A stretch of DNA of 64,000 nucleotides from Amphritea sp. Its GTDB lineage: Bacteria > Pseudomonadota > Gammaproteobacteria > Pseudomonadales > Balneatricaceae. The translations under genes were made by a program, and so were the position numbers. The stretch spans positions 1-64,000 of the forward strand of contig NZ_JADGEW010000009.1 of assembly GCF_016744155.1 (NCBI RefSeq). The letters are read 5' to 3'. How positions within the stretch are numbered: position 1 is the stretch's first letter; the number at the start of each line of letters is the position of its first letter. Below, one piece after another: positions 20,001 to 35,000 of the stretch. The notes under the pieces were generated by a model. That model was not told the origin of the DNA and did not search any database. It saw nothing but the letters and a program-made list of their open reading frames with translations.

Positions 20001-23000
20001 CAGCCCTCTGAATCTTTTATCTCAACCGGATTCAGAATGCCCGCCAGGGTAGGTGCCGCAGCAACTACCTTCTTCAGCGTATGCGCAGGAACGACAACCT
20101 CAAAGGGTACAACACGCTCCAGGCTCTCAGTCAGTTCAATATCCAGACCATAAGCAACCGATGCGGTACCTGCTGAGTCATAGCCATCTACAGATGCATA
20201 GTCTGTACGTTTACGGGTTGGGTAGTTCAGATCAAATTCAAGCGTGTCGCCACCGAAGTAAATCGTGTCACTACCTGAACCTGTATTGATAATCAGATTC
20301 GCTACAGCGCCCATATTGACACCATAGACGTACACCCGATCATCACCGGCACCGGTAATAACCTGAATGCTTTCAATATTCAGCAATTCTCTGAGTTTAA
20401 CGCCGGCGCCATAAATACGCTGAACAGTCTCATTCGTGTCTGGATCTACTTCGGTGAAGATGTAGAAGGTATCACTCAGTGCAGTACCCACAATGGCAAC
20501 GGAGTCAAAACCAGCGCCACCATCAATTTTAATATTGGCATTTTCAACATAAACCAGAGAGTCTACATCTACCTGTCGCGTATCATTGTTGCCTTTTTGA
20601 TCCGCTTCACTACCCTCTCCAGAAGTGCCGCTTAGAGTAGCAATCTTGTTATCAATTTCTACCAGATCTTCATCTTCATTAAGCGTCAGCAATGCCTTGA
20701 TGAAGAAGGTGTCGTTACCCTTATCACCGTACAGGCCGATATCTGCTTTGTTATGATTAACCTCAAAATAATCATCATCATCGCCGCCGTAGATATTCAT
20801 CTCGAATGAGGTGCCGTTGGTAACCTCAAGGGCAATATCAATCAGACGACCTTCTACCGATACCTCACCGGCTTCAACGATAGAACCAATATAGAACTCG
20901 TCATCGCCATCACCACCGAAGATATCGATCTCTTGGGAAGTATCATCGCTGACAACTTTATCGTTACCAGCCCCAAGATGTACTGTGACCTGCTCGATAG
21001 TAGAATAATTCAGAATCTGGTAATTAGCTGAATTAGACAGTTCGGACTGTTCAACCGCCATCAACGCATCGGTATCATCCAAAGTTGCCGCAACAAAGTC
21101 TCCAGCCACATCATCAAAGTGAGAGATCAGCAGGCCTTCGCCCTCATTTCCCAGCTTAGAGCCAAAAGCACCAAATGAGGCAAGCGTACGTGCATTAATG
21201 ACATCTAGTTGAACCAGGTCGCCATTATCCGGATCGCTGCTACCTTTATAAAGCAGCGTATCATCACCGTCATTACCGCTATCTTTCAGATTGATCAGGC
21301 TGCCACCGACAATGCCCTGGGCAACCGTGAAGATGTACTTATCGCCCTGATCGCCACCATCAATCTCAACAATAGCACCGGTACCGGCCAGATCATCAAA
21401 GATCGTGATGATATCGCTGTCATCTCCAGTCTCTACGTTTATATTTCCAACTAATTGAGACAGGGTAACTTCATCTGCCCCTCCCTCAGTGGTCAATGTC
21501 AGGCTAGCGGTTCCTGACGCGCCTACATCCACCTTATCGGCACCAGCATGGGTATTAATCGTCAGCGTGTTAAGTGCTGAATCGGTAATAATATCAAGAT
21601 CATCAGCACCGCTACCGGTAGTAATAGTTATATCTTCAACATATCGAGTGGTGCCAACATTCACATCAGCCACTTCACCTGAGTCAGTATTCAGATTCAG
21701 CTCGACATTCTCGAACGAGTTCATGAAGAAGCCGTAGTTTAGATCGTTACCGGCTTCACTCAGCGTTAACGTATCGTAGGTCACTTCATAAGGATTCGCC
21801 TTATTCGTTGCATAGTTTTCCGCTACCGTTACCGTCACACTCTGACTAAAGTCTTCACGAATCTGAATCAGACTTGGCAGGTAGAAGAAATCATCATCCT
21901 GAACCGTCTGAATATCGAAATAGCCGATCCGACCATTGCTATCCAGATGCACCCGGGTGCCATCTTCAACCGGCGCAGTAATATCAGTCCGCTGAGCCTG
22001 ACCAAACGCAGCTTCAATTAGAGCTTTCACATAACCATCTTCAAAATCTTGATCAGCCCTACCGCTCTGTCCGACCGCTGTTACATAGTCATTCCAGGTA
22101 TCCGCGGTCAGATAAACACCGTTCTCCAAGGCTTCTGCACCAGCAACAAGACCATTGACCCGATTGATAGCAACAGCACTCAGTATCTTATTACCACTAC
22201 CATCAACGCTATAGTAGCTCTGTGTATAGTAAGCGCCGTTAAGTGAGTTAAGCTGCTGAACATACTCTTTCAGCATCTCTACTTTATTTGTAGCAAGACC
22301 TGACGTCGCGTCATCACCCTCACCCACATGCAGATTATCCGCGCCGGGCAACAGGTAAGTAACAATTTTAGCCAGAGCCGGATCAGCATTACCGGTAGTG
22401 GTAAGCCCCAGTGCTTCAGAGTCATTACCATCTTCATCAGGCAGCGCCACCAAACGGTCCAAGAAGCCAATAGCACTAGAACCAATATCTGCACGCGTAC
22501 CTACCGGATTTCCATTCTCATCCAGCATGCTTGCGAGAGCACCAAGATCAAGACGGCTGTTGTAGAGATTACCCAGATCAACATCCGCTTGCGCCCAGAG
22601 ATCATCGAGATAAGAGCGTTCTGCTGTATAGGTCTTTAAGGTAGTAACACCGCCGGCAACCGTACCCAGATCGCTTGACAGGTAAACCTGCAAACCAGAC
22701 TCGGCAATGACATCCAGATTCTTAGTCTTATTATCAGTATTAACAATATCCAGAGTGATATAGGAAAACAGGTTATCCAGCGTTGTGCTCAACGCATCGA
22801 AGCGAGTTCCATTAAGCGCTTTCAAATCAGCCAGCTCTGTACTGTTAATAAAGGCAGTCAACGCGGTCAGCGAGAACTTAGCCTCATCCGGTACTGTCGC
22901 TCCTAAAGGCAATTGGCCAATAAGCTCCAAGCCCCGGTTAGCAAAATCTAATACTGAAGCAAACCATGCTGACCGGTCTGCAGCCAGTGTCGTTCCGCTG

Positions 23001-26000
23001 GTGCTATCCCAGACGACACCTGTGATTGCAGTATGTTGGGTGCTAACGCTCGTAAGAACCGATTCCAGAGTGCGATTAAACAAACCATCCGGATCTGTCG
23101 AATCAGGTACCACCCGATCAATAGAAACATTGACGGTTACGTCAGTAGGCTGACCGGTAGCGCCCATCAATCGATCAAGAGCACCAATATCCAGCTCTTT
23201 GTGCGTACGTACCAGTGCATCCTGCAGATCAGAATGACTAATAGTATGCGCGGTATCGTAGTAGTAAGAGTTAACCAGATCAGTATCGTTCTGAGTAACC
23301 GTTTCACCTGCCAGAACACGGGCTTCGATAGCAGAAACTAACGGGGCATAGGCTCGATCCACAGCACTCTGGAGCGTCTGAGGATTATAGTTATCAATAC
23401 GGAGCTGTTCTTCCGGAGTGACGGTGCCACCTGCAGCGATATCCGCTTCAAGTTGAGCCACCGCTACGCCCTCATCGTAGGCGGCGATCAGATCAAGGTC
23501 ACTCTCTAAAGGCGTCTCACTGGCCGATAGTGCGGCAGCTATGCGCGCTTGGACTGCAGTAATTATCAAGCCTTCTGGAGGTGTTGCACTAAAGGTGAAA
23601 TCACCCAAACTTAAGGTCTGCGCTGCCAAATCAGCCGTCAGTGTTACGCCAGCAGCGCTGCTTTCAGCATTGACATAAACAGTATCATCACCCGCAGCAC
23701 CTGCAACGCGTACCACACCGGCAATACGAGACAGATCATAGCTTTCCGCCATGTAGCGGGTTTCGGTACGCTCTGGAAGGTTATCAAAACGATATGTAGC
23801 AAGACCTTCCGTTTCTTGAGCACTATAAGTCTCTACCTCGTTGTAAGCGACATCGTTAAGTGCTTCAACTTTATAGAATAGCGCCAACAGATCCGCTAAT
23901 AGGTCACCGCCGCTAAAGTTGTTTTCGATAGGGCGATCCATGTGCCACTTATCACCAACCCCCTCAACGTGAGGCATATTACCGTTATTTTGTACCTGAG
24001 TTGTCAGGACGCTATCGCCATAGATGTCATTATCACCATGGGCATCTAAGTCACTATGTACATGAATCAGATCACCCGCCAACGCATAATCAACCGCGAC
24101 ACTGAGGAACTCATCATAAAGCAGATCGTCGACTGACAGCTGACCAAAGCCACCACCACGATACCCATCAATCCAAATATAGTTACCGCTCATCAATTCC
24201 AACACACCTTCGATAGGTAGCGCATTCTGCATTTTAGGTGCAGTACCATTTACCAAAGAAGCATAGAAATTGTTATTACCCGAAGTACCGGAATTCAGAT
24301 TACCCAACGGGGTCGTATTATCAAGAAGCGCCCTTATTGCTGCAGTATCGGCATCATAAGCGGTGAACTTATCAATCTCGCTCTGGCTGGTAAACGGCAC
24401 TTTTGATGCATCGTAATTATCATGCCAATGCGACCAATCCCAGAACGCGAAACTATGATTAGCCCAAGTCGAATAGGGGTCATAAATATAAGTATCGGTG
24501 TTATCTATCGCGTTTGCGAAGTGATATAGAGCTGCGGCAACATTCGCTTCCAGCAGATTCCAGTGCTCAGGGCTGATGGAAACATTCTCTGAGTCTGCGC
24601 CGTCAGGGTACCATTTATCATAGAAAGCCTGGAAAGCAGCAATCTTCTCACCCGAGCTCATCTCACCGTCTTCACGACGCACCAGGCTGATATTGTCAGT
24701 GACAATATCAGTATTGATTAGAATCTCCTGCAGTACTTTCTGAGTTACGGTATAACTGGCAGAAGCAGCCGGATAGGTCACTTCAAATTCCTGCTGAGCG
24801 CCACCTAGATGCAGCTTATCGTCCCCGGAGCCCATATTTAACATCAGGCTCAGACCTTCGTCCAAACCATACAGCCATACCTGATCATCGCCGGAACCTG
24901 TAATCAGAGCTAAACGCTCAATACTATCGATATTCTCCAGCTTCAGGCCCGCTCCATATAGATATTGCTGACCATCATTATCAGTGTAGATGTAGAACTC
25001 ATCTGCTAGCGCTGTACCAGCAATTACAACCGTATCGAATCCGGCTCCGCCAAAAATTTCAACCCGATTATTTTCGATATAATCGAGCAGAATATCTTTA
25101 TCTTTCTCGTCGACATAACCCTCGTCATCACCAGCACCGGTGGTGATATTACCGCCTTCGCCTTCGACAACCTCGTTGTCACGCTCCACCTTGTGGGCTT
25201 TCAGGAAGAAGGTATCGTCACCGGCTTCGCCAAACAACTTCAGCTCACCAACGTTGTGGTTTACCTCAAAGTAATCGTCACCACTACCACCGTAGAAACT
25301 AGCGTTATAGCTCACACCTGCGGTAATACCATCACCAATACCATCTCCATCGGTATCAGCATTATCAACAATTTGAACCTGTACCTGATGAGCCTCGGCA
25401 CCCTCACCTACGGTAATCGATACCATTTTAGTCTTCAGAACCCGACCGACCAGGAAGTTATCATTACCCTGATCACCGTAGACCTTCACAGCAGCGGCGG
25501 TATTGTCGGAGATAAAGGTATCGTCACCGCCACGACCGTGAATTGAGACACGCTCGGTGGTGTAGTTGTAATACACTCGTTGGAAGTCACCATCGGCAAG
25601 ATCACCCGACGCCCGGGTCTGAGCGGCAGCATCAGCAATATCTGCTGGATTAGTGAAGTGAGCCGCGTCCACACCTGCCAGAGTCAACAGATAATAATTA
25701 CCTTGGCCATCCACAGCATCTGCCGCGGTGCTGTTAAAGGTTAGCATCCATGGGTCTTGCTCTGTTCCCTGGCCGACTAACTGAACACTGCTATCAATTG
25801 CCTGCAAGGCTGTCAGCAGTTGCTGAGTATAGGTTCCACCTGCTTGATCATAAGCAAAGGCAACACTGGTATTGTGATAATTAAGCGTAAAGGATTCGTT
25901 ATTCGCTGCTGTACCACTGATACGATTAAAGATCTGTGACTTATTAACCGGGTTATCAAACATCGCATCGATGTCCGGAGCGCCCGCCAGCAGTGAATTA

Positions 26001-29000
26001 GCGGCCCCTGGAGTAAGTCGCTGCACGTAAGCGGTATTAATACCGGTTAATGTATCCCCTGCTGATGCTACCGTTAGTAACAGGCTAGTATCAGCGACAT
26101 CCACCAAGCTGATTCGCCAAGGCTTCTGTACGCTTCCATCACCACTGGCGGTTACGTCATTGATACCTTCAAGTGCTTCCAGCTGACTTTCAATATGATT
26201 ACGTTTTTGCTGGTCAGTCAGTGCTTTCGGCGTAATACCGTCTGCTTCAACTCCTCGCTCTATCGTCGTAAAGTCAACAACTGCTGTGAGGCTGTTGTAG
26301 CTGAAAGTAACGCTATCGCCTGACAGGTCCAATTCATAATCGGCGGTGGATATTTCTGCATCCAGCTGGATAGTATCGTCACTATCGCTACCCTGAAGAA
26401 TGACAGAATCAGTCTCAATACCCTGGCCACTATCGACCACACGTACATTCGATGAACCCGTTACATTGCCACTTAAGGTTATCGTATATTCATCGCCGCC
26501 TTCTGTACCATCCAGAACGGCTTGTTTAGTAAAGTTACCAATGCTGAACTTATCGTTATACGCACTACCGTACAGATAGAAATTATCAAACAGGCTAATG
26601 CCGTTACCATTCGCATCGGACTCTATTTCGGTCGGGCGATCTGTGATCAGCTCATAATCACCGTTTGCATCTTCTTGCATACGCTTTTGATCAAAGGTAA
26701 TCGACAGACTGGTATCGGTGAGTACAAATACGCTATCAGAGATACCGAAAGATTCGATCAATGTATTCTCAGATGTACCTGTTCCGCTATCAATAAAGGT
26801 ATCAATACCCTCACCACCGGTTACTCGGTTAACACCATCACCTACATCAATTTTATCTTTAAACAAACTACCAACAATCTGGTCATTACCTTCGCCACCG
26901 CTGAGGATTAACTCATCAACAACCCGACTCAGCAGTACGTCTTTACCTTCCACAACATCTGGACGGTTAGGCACATTACCTGCCAGCAACGTATCGTCAC
27001 CCTCACGAGCGTCAATATTAACCTTATCGTTGATATCTTCAGAAACACCGGCATCCAGCGACAGGTTTCTCAAGGTAATGACAACGCCGTCGTTATCCAC
27101 ACCATCATGGGTATGGGTGACCTGCATCACATCAAAGTTGATGGATTCAAGATTCTCAACGCCGCGGTTGATGATCTCATTACCTACGACAAAACGGTCA
27201 TTCACATTGGTACTGTCTGAACCATAAATACTGATTGAATCAACCGATTCATCCGTAATAATACGTGGGTCCAGGAACCAGTCTTGCGTATTGGTTCTAA
27301 CCGCTACGCCTTCATCATTAATTTCCCAAACATCTTTCAAAATCTGACGCGGAACCTGACGTTCAATCACCTGGAATGCTGACAGGAATTCGCCGGTACT
27401 GTTAGTGCTGGTATCAAAATCAAATACCGCAGCAGTACCACCATCCATCATGGTGGTCCAATCACCACTCTGTTGCAGCTGTTCAACTACCTTCATCAGG
27501 CTAACGTTATCGGTTGACGAAACGCCACTGATAGCTTTAGGCGCGCTATCGTAAACAGGCTTGAGTACAAAATTGAAGTAATCTATCACGGGAACTGAAG
27601 GATCTACCACATCAAAGCGCAGATGCAGCACGGTATCAGGAGCGCCGCCATCCGGGTCAACAAATTCAGTTACAACAACCTGATCAGCAGCAGGCGTATC
27701 GCCTATTGCTGCAATATATCCTGCTACAAGGTTAAAGGCTGAGCCATCAAGTAGGTCGTCATATGTAACCTGCTCAGTTGTTCCGTTATATGTCAGTTCG
27801 TAGGTTGCAAAGCCTTCAGGAATACTGAGTTCTTGCTGAATATTTTGTTGGAAGGCATTACTTACCTGAACCGTGGTAGCTCCACCACTGCTGCGAGTAG
27901 CAGTGAATTCAAATAACTCATTAGCCCCCAGAGACTGCCCAAGATCGACACGCCAGCCACCGTTCTCGGCGGTGACCGTAATACTACCAGGCAGTACTGT
28001 CATGCCAGAGGCTATTAATAGATTTGTAAAGGCTAATGTAACGGCCGCTTCATTCTGCACATCCGTTACCGGAACTGAATTTCCGGCGGTGCTTGGCGTT
28101 TTAAGAAATAGCTCAACACCGGTCAAACCGGTCATAGCAGGCACGATAAACTGTTCACTATCCTGCATGGTTTCAGCGGCAGTACGATCGAAGATCAACT
28201 CGTCTGACGTCAGGCTATAGGACTGCCATGGCAGTTCAACGGTCAGATCACCCGCCAGCGCACTATAAGCAGCAACCTGCATACCATTTTCACTGGTTGA
28301 AAAGCTGATATCCCAGTTACCATTGCCATCATCAACAACCGACACATCACCGATACTGATCGCATCGTTGGTCTCAATATCAGTAATGATCGCTGCAGCA
28401 TTTGTAGACGTCAGATCAACCGATTGCAGTGTGGCGTAACGTACTTGCCAGCTAACCACCCCGGCATCAGGATCTGTATCCGTTATTGTGACAGTACTTG
28501 CCACAACGTTTGTCCGCGCTTCAATCAGAGTTCTTACTTGAGCTTCTGTCAGGCCGGCACTCACACCGTTGTCAACCATCTGCGTGTAGATTTCGACTAA
28601 TCCACTGCTCTGGTCAAGCGTCAGATCAAACTGTTTGTTAGTGACATTGACGAGAGTCTCGCCCACGTAAGTACTAATATCGGTCGTACTTTCATCAGTT
28701 GCTCCGGTATGGGTAATTTCCAGGCTCTGAGCCAGGGCATCATCAAACGTAATCTGCCACTTACTATTAGTGATAGAGACATTTGCCTGACCGAGGCCTA
28801 TTGCAACAAAAGCAGCATTGATCTTAACCAGATCAGCCGCTTCATCACCAGAAAGATCAATAATCTGGGCGGTACCACCACCGTAACTCAGTGAAGCGGT
28901 CGTAATCTGTGACCCAATGGCATGATCAAAGGTATAAACATAAGAACCGACTGGCGTTGGAATTGCGCCAGTAGCCGATTGAAGTGGTCTTTCAAGCTCA

Positions 29001-32000
29001 CTAGGTACAGAGAATACCCAGTTGCTGCCATCATCAGTAACAACGACATTCCGACCGGTCAGTTCTTTAATTAGAGAACTGACATTCAGCAGATCTTCTG
29101 CATCCGTTCCGGACAGATCAACGGTCTGATAGCTGCCGTTGTAGAACAGATAATCAGCGTTCTTATCAATGCTGTAGGTAACGGCTTGGGTAGGCGTTAC
29201 TCGTTCTGAGATCGCCCAGGTAGGCTCGCCATTACTAACCGTCTGTACCAGCTTGATATCTCCAACAGCGGAGAAATCATTCAATATAGCCTGCAGAGCA
29301 GCAGTTGCTTTTGAATAATCAGGGTTAGTTGCCAGCTGTGCCTCTGTTACAAAAGCACCAACGCTAGCTAGTGACACGCTTTCAGCACCATACTTCAGCA
29401 TTGAACCGGTCATCCACTCTGCCCAGTTCAGATTATCACCGGTCAGCAGGGATTCGACGGCAACAACGGGCTCTGTACCATTGAACAGATAATCAATCGT
29501 GCCCGCACTGAAACTGGTAGCACGATAGAACGTATCGATAACCTTAGTATCTTCAATACTGTACAGAACACCGTTATGATCCTGCGTCTGATAGCTATAG
29601 GCCAATGTATCAATATTAGTACCGGTAAAGCCCCAAGCACCATCAACGTCGGCATACAGGTCTGTCACCGTAATACCGTTGAATGCAGCGTTGGTATCAA
29701 TAACCGCCTGCACCTGAGAAGCCGTCATCCAGGAATAAACCTGAACCGTATTCGCTGATCCCTGACCGTAATTTATGCCCGCATCATTCTGATAACCGAC
29801 ATATAAGGTAACGCGATCAAGCCCCTGGCCTACTTCAATTTCTTGTGTGCCTGTTGCAGGGTCTGCTGGAATATAGTGACTGATAAGCACGGGCTCACCC
29901 GTTGCCGGATCATACTTGTAATCACCCGACGCTAAGCTGGCTCGATAGAAATAATCAGCTTGCAGAGCGTTCAGCCCCGTATTCGCAACCGCGGTGTCAG
30001 CCAGAGTCGTAGTGCCGTTATTAGTCAGACTAAACAGCTCATAGTTAGCGTTCGAATCAACATCAAGGCCAATATCGGCCAGATCCAAAATCCAGCGATT
30101 TTCATTGCCATAGGTGCCGAGATTCAGATCATCAGCTTTAATCTTCTGACTTTCAGTAAGCCCTAAAGTGGTATTCAAAGCGGCAGCAATTCCTGCTGCG
30201 GTATAGCTGGAGACCGTAATATCCTGCCCCATATAGGTCAGGGTGACACTAGAACCTTCCGCCGCATACGGCAAGAACTGCAAGTAGTTATTGGCACGGG
30301 AGCCATACTTATTGTTTTCTTCATCACGATCAGCCAGGTACATCATCTCCTGGCTAGAACCGGAATCCACATCGATAGAGGTCAGATCAGTGCCGATAAC
30401 ATCGTCGATCATCAACGTGTCCGCACCATCTTCCATCGCCAGGGTCAACGCTTCTACCCCGGTCAGGGTAATATGATCAAGGGTATCAGTCGTATTACTT
30501 ACATCAGAAGCTTTAACTACATCCAATGTCTTTGGGGTTAATCCAGGCGCCGAATCAACGGCCAGCACCGCATCGCCGTTGCTATCATAAATATAGACAC
30601 CCTGATCAGTGGCAACATCATTCTGATCGACAAGCGTTGCACTCAGACGGTCGGTACCGCTACCACCATCAACTGTCAGCGTAGTGCCTGGTTGGTACAA
30701 CCATTCAACAACATCGTCTCCAGCACCCGCTTTTACGATACCGGAGCTTTCCAGGGCATCAATAACATCGTTACCCATGCCAGCATCAACGTAGTTCGCA
30801 CCCTTACCGCCATTCAAGCTATCAAAGCCTTTGCCTGCAATAACGGTATCATCGCCATCACCCGTGCTAATAAGATCACCGTGACGGTTCAACAGCACCA
30901 TGCTTTCAGGATCAAGTGCCTGAGCGGCCAAACCAGCAGGGCTGAGTGTACCGTCAGCCATGTAATAGCTCATCGCCAGCGGCGTACCATCAGTGTTGTA
31001 GTAAACACTGATTACTTTGTTATGTAGGTCAGGATCATAGCTACCGTAATAGGTGCCAACACTTACAACGGTGTCATCGGACTTATTGCTGTAAACAATA
31101 GCGACGGTTTCATCGCCACCTTCAACATAATCTTTTCCACCATAGCTGAGCAGCACATCTGCGCCACCCATGTTCGCCGCGGACTGAGCTTGCACACCTG
31201 CAAGTGCAGTACCCGCTATATTTGGCGCACCGGCAACTGCTGCAGCTGCCTCAGCGGCTGCAATAAAGGCATTAACCTGCCCCAAATCAAGCGTGCTGTC
31301 ACCGTACATAAAGTCGGTATTGTCGCCACCCATAATGGTATCGCGACCGTTGCCACCAAAGGCACCAAAGAACTGATAGTTATGCTGTTCACCATCCAGG
31401 CGCAGACTATCGTTCCCGGAACCACCTTGAGCAATAATCTTCGCCACAATCGCAGCAGATACCTTAATCCGGTCATCATCGGACCCGGCATCAATAATGA
31501 TATTGCCCGCTATAATGTCGTTAACGCCACCGTTAACGGAAATAATATCGTTACCGCTACCTGAGCTAATAGTGATGCCATTGATAGCATCAGCAACGGT
31601 ATCTTTGTCATCCAGATTAATCTCTACGAGATCACTGCCACTACCGGTATTCAGGTCGATAGTCTCAACATACTCATCGACACCGCTGATACGATAATGG
31701 TCATCACTGGCGGTACCCTGAGTAGTGATCTTTTTGATCTTGCTCGCTTCATACACTTCAACCCGCTGACCAGTACTGACCACCAAGATATCTTTGCCAT
31801 CAAAGCCACTAAGTCGCGTACTTAACGCACTCAGTTCAGTGGAGGTGTAGTAATCAAAGTCTAGGAACCCCTCTCTGAACAGTGTTTCAATTGTCCAGGT
31901 AGAGTGATCTTCATTGTTCAGCTGTTTAACCGTATAAGCGTGTGCACCAGCGGAGTCGTCACCGTGGTATTTCAGCTCCAATATTTCATCAGTAGCGCCC

Positions 32001-35000
32001 GATATTTGAGCAATATGCTCTGGAGCTGCATGTACACACTCCCATTTAAACTCAGCAAGCAGAACATCAACAAAACGTTCTGTCGCTTCAAAGATCGTGA
32101 TTTCAGAGAAACCCAGATCGACACCTATCCAGAGGAACACGTCTAGGAAGAGCGTTAGGGTACCGTGAACATCAAACAGACACTGAGGGCCATGACTGAT
32201 TCTGTCTAACAGCTCAGAGCCATAGAACTTACCATCACCGATCGGGTCGCCATTATCAAACTGCGTTAGTTTATCGTTCAGGTCGAAGCCAATTTTGGCT
32301 TCAATACCACCCATAACACCTACTTCAACAAGACCACCCACACCCAATGATGCAATCGCACCCAGCAAGGCTGACAGTACAACCTCATCAAGGTCATTGG
32401 CGGTATTCTCCAGACCATGATCATCCAGGTAGAAGCCGTTCATGATGCGCCAGATCTCTGATGTGGCGTAACCTGACTCCTGGAATTCGATAAAGCCGGA
32501 GGTATCAAAACCAAAATCAAAGAAGGTCTCAACACCGACGCTACCGATAATACCCACGTTCAAGCCTGGGTATACCGGATAGGTTTTCTTGTAGGTAAAC
32601 TCAAGATCAAGGTCAGGCAGGTCATACCAGAACAGATCAACCGGCTTACCGGTAATCAGCCCCAGTGCCGTTGCAGGGTCTTCAAGAATGGGCAGACGGA
32701 AACGTTTTACAGGGCCTTCAGCCAGCCCTTTCTGATCCGGACCTGCAGCGGCAGTACTCGTTGAACTATTACCCCCTGTTGGACCGGTACGATTGGCTCC
32801 AAGCTCACTCTCTGTGGCTTGTGAATTAGGGTCTTCCAAGAAGTTACCCGTCAGATGGAAATCACCGAAAGAGATGATTCCACCAATACTGTCCATCGCA
32901 TCAATAAACTCGATAGTGCTCTTGATTATCTGAATAACTTTCTTTGCCGTATCAACCGTCTTTGCTGGCAGTTTCAAGTACGCCATGTCGATCATCATCA
33001 ACTTAGCGATACCTAAATCCAACTCCATTGTCAGCAGGTCAATCACTGGGCGCATAGGCTCAATAATCTCTTTGATGATACTCAGCGACTCACCCAGGAA
33101 GCTGCCCATGATCGAGCCAGCATCCAGCTGAACATTACGCAACCAGACATCAGGATCACCCAGTTCAAACGACGCACCGGAATCAGGATTCCAGCTAGCA
33201 TCTAGAATTTGCTCATACTCAATACCTGTCGACATCGTAGGTAGGAAGTCAAACAGAGTAGAAGCCGTTGCTTGAATATCAGCAGAGGCTATAGCACTGG
33301 CATTGATAGACAGCCCCAGCGTTTCACCCAGAGTCAGACGACCATCACCACCACCAGTCAGATCAACCCCAAGATGCCCGGCTAGACTCGCCACACCGGT
33401 AAGGTCCATCTGTAGGAAGCCCAGCGTACCGGTAATAGCTCCATTACCTGTATCCAGCTCGGCAACAATATCGACAGCGATCTCTTCACCGCTTTCATTG
33501 ATACCAGAGGTATCCAGGAATACGCCATCGGTGATGCTCAGGCCAAGGCCCAAGCCCATCAGATAATCCATTGTGGTATTGATATCTTCGTCGATATCCA
33601 GCCCTAAGCCAGGCAGACTAGTGAAATTAATCGGTAAACCAACAGGGTCGAGGATTGAATTTACAACCTCAATATTGGTATCACCAACAATCTTCGCGCC
33701 CTGGCTATTGTAAACAAACTGCTGATTACCATCCCAGGCAACCAGGTTACCATCGGAATTGTATTCTAAACGGTCACCAATCAGGGTACCGCCAAACATC
33801 AGGTTAAAGGTAAGCTCACCATCGGCGTTCAACAGCAACTGAATATCGTCGGCGCTCTGTGGCTGTTTAGTCAGTATTTTGCCGTCTTCGGCGTACTGCT
33901 TCTCGCCATTCTCATCCAGAATAGCGGTAACAAAAGAGAGGTACTTGTTGTCTATACCTTTCAAGCCCTCAAAGAGTTCCTGGCGTAAAGCACCCAGAAT
34001 CACACTGGAAACCTGCGTTTCATTATTATCGACCATGTCTTGCAGAATATTCTGCAAACCACCATCGCTGCCGGTACCCATCACCGATGTGCGCATATCA
34101 CGCAGACTTTCGGCCATAGAGACGAACTGCTCACCGCCGATCAGTGGTATTTCAATTGAGGCAATGGAGTCAGCTAGATCGTCGATACCATCGAAGAATC
34201 CACCTAGGCCATCGAGCAGGTTCTGCGGATTATCCAACCACTGCAACAGACCAAAGCCACCAAAGCCCGGCTTAACAACCATCAGGTCATCGGTAGTGAA
34301 ACCACCGGTATTACTGACACCAAAACCAAACGAGGCGTGCAGCAGGTTGTCTGCATAACCATCACCGTTGAAATCACCTTCGGTACCACCCATTGGCAAG
34401 AAGCCAACGCCAGCATCAGTAATTCCTAAGAAGATGGGTAGGTCAATCGTCGCTTCGCCGGTTGCGGATGCGTTGAACGCTGCGCCACTCAGCTGTCTTA
34501 AGCTGTAACGCCCATCACTACTGGCATTTAAGCCAACATTCGCATTAGCAGATGCGAGCGCTGCACCACCGGCAATAACAAAACCGATATCAGGAATAGC
34601 GCCTGGCATATCGATGGTCGCCTGAGCATTCAGGTTATTACCCGAGATACTGGCATCAAGATTAATACCGGTATTGTCACCTAGATAGATATAGCTCTGG
34701 ATATCGGTAGCGCTGTCACCAATAAACGCTTTTGCATACTCTTTGAAGGCAACCTGGAAGTCGAAAGCCATATCCAGCTCAGCATCAACCGCCAACTCTC
34801 CGTCAGCACTGATATTTATCGCATTCGCCAGATCGCCAAGCCCCAGATCATCCAGCCCCAGGTCCGCAAGGTCTAAATCGAAAGGTAGAGATAGCGAACC
34901 AAGAATGTCATCCAAATTCAGATTGAAATCAAAATCTATATCAAGATTAAAGCCATCCCAGCCCAGATCGAAGCTAGGTAGATTCAACGTTGGCCAGGTC

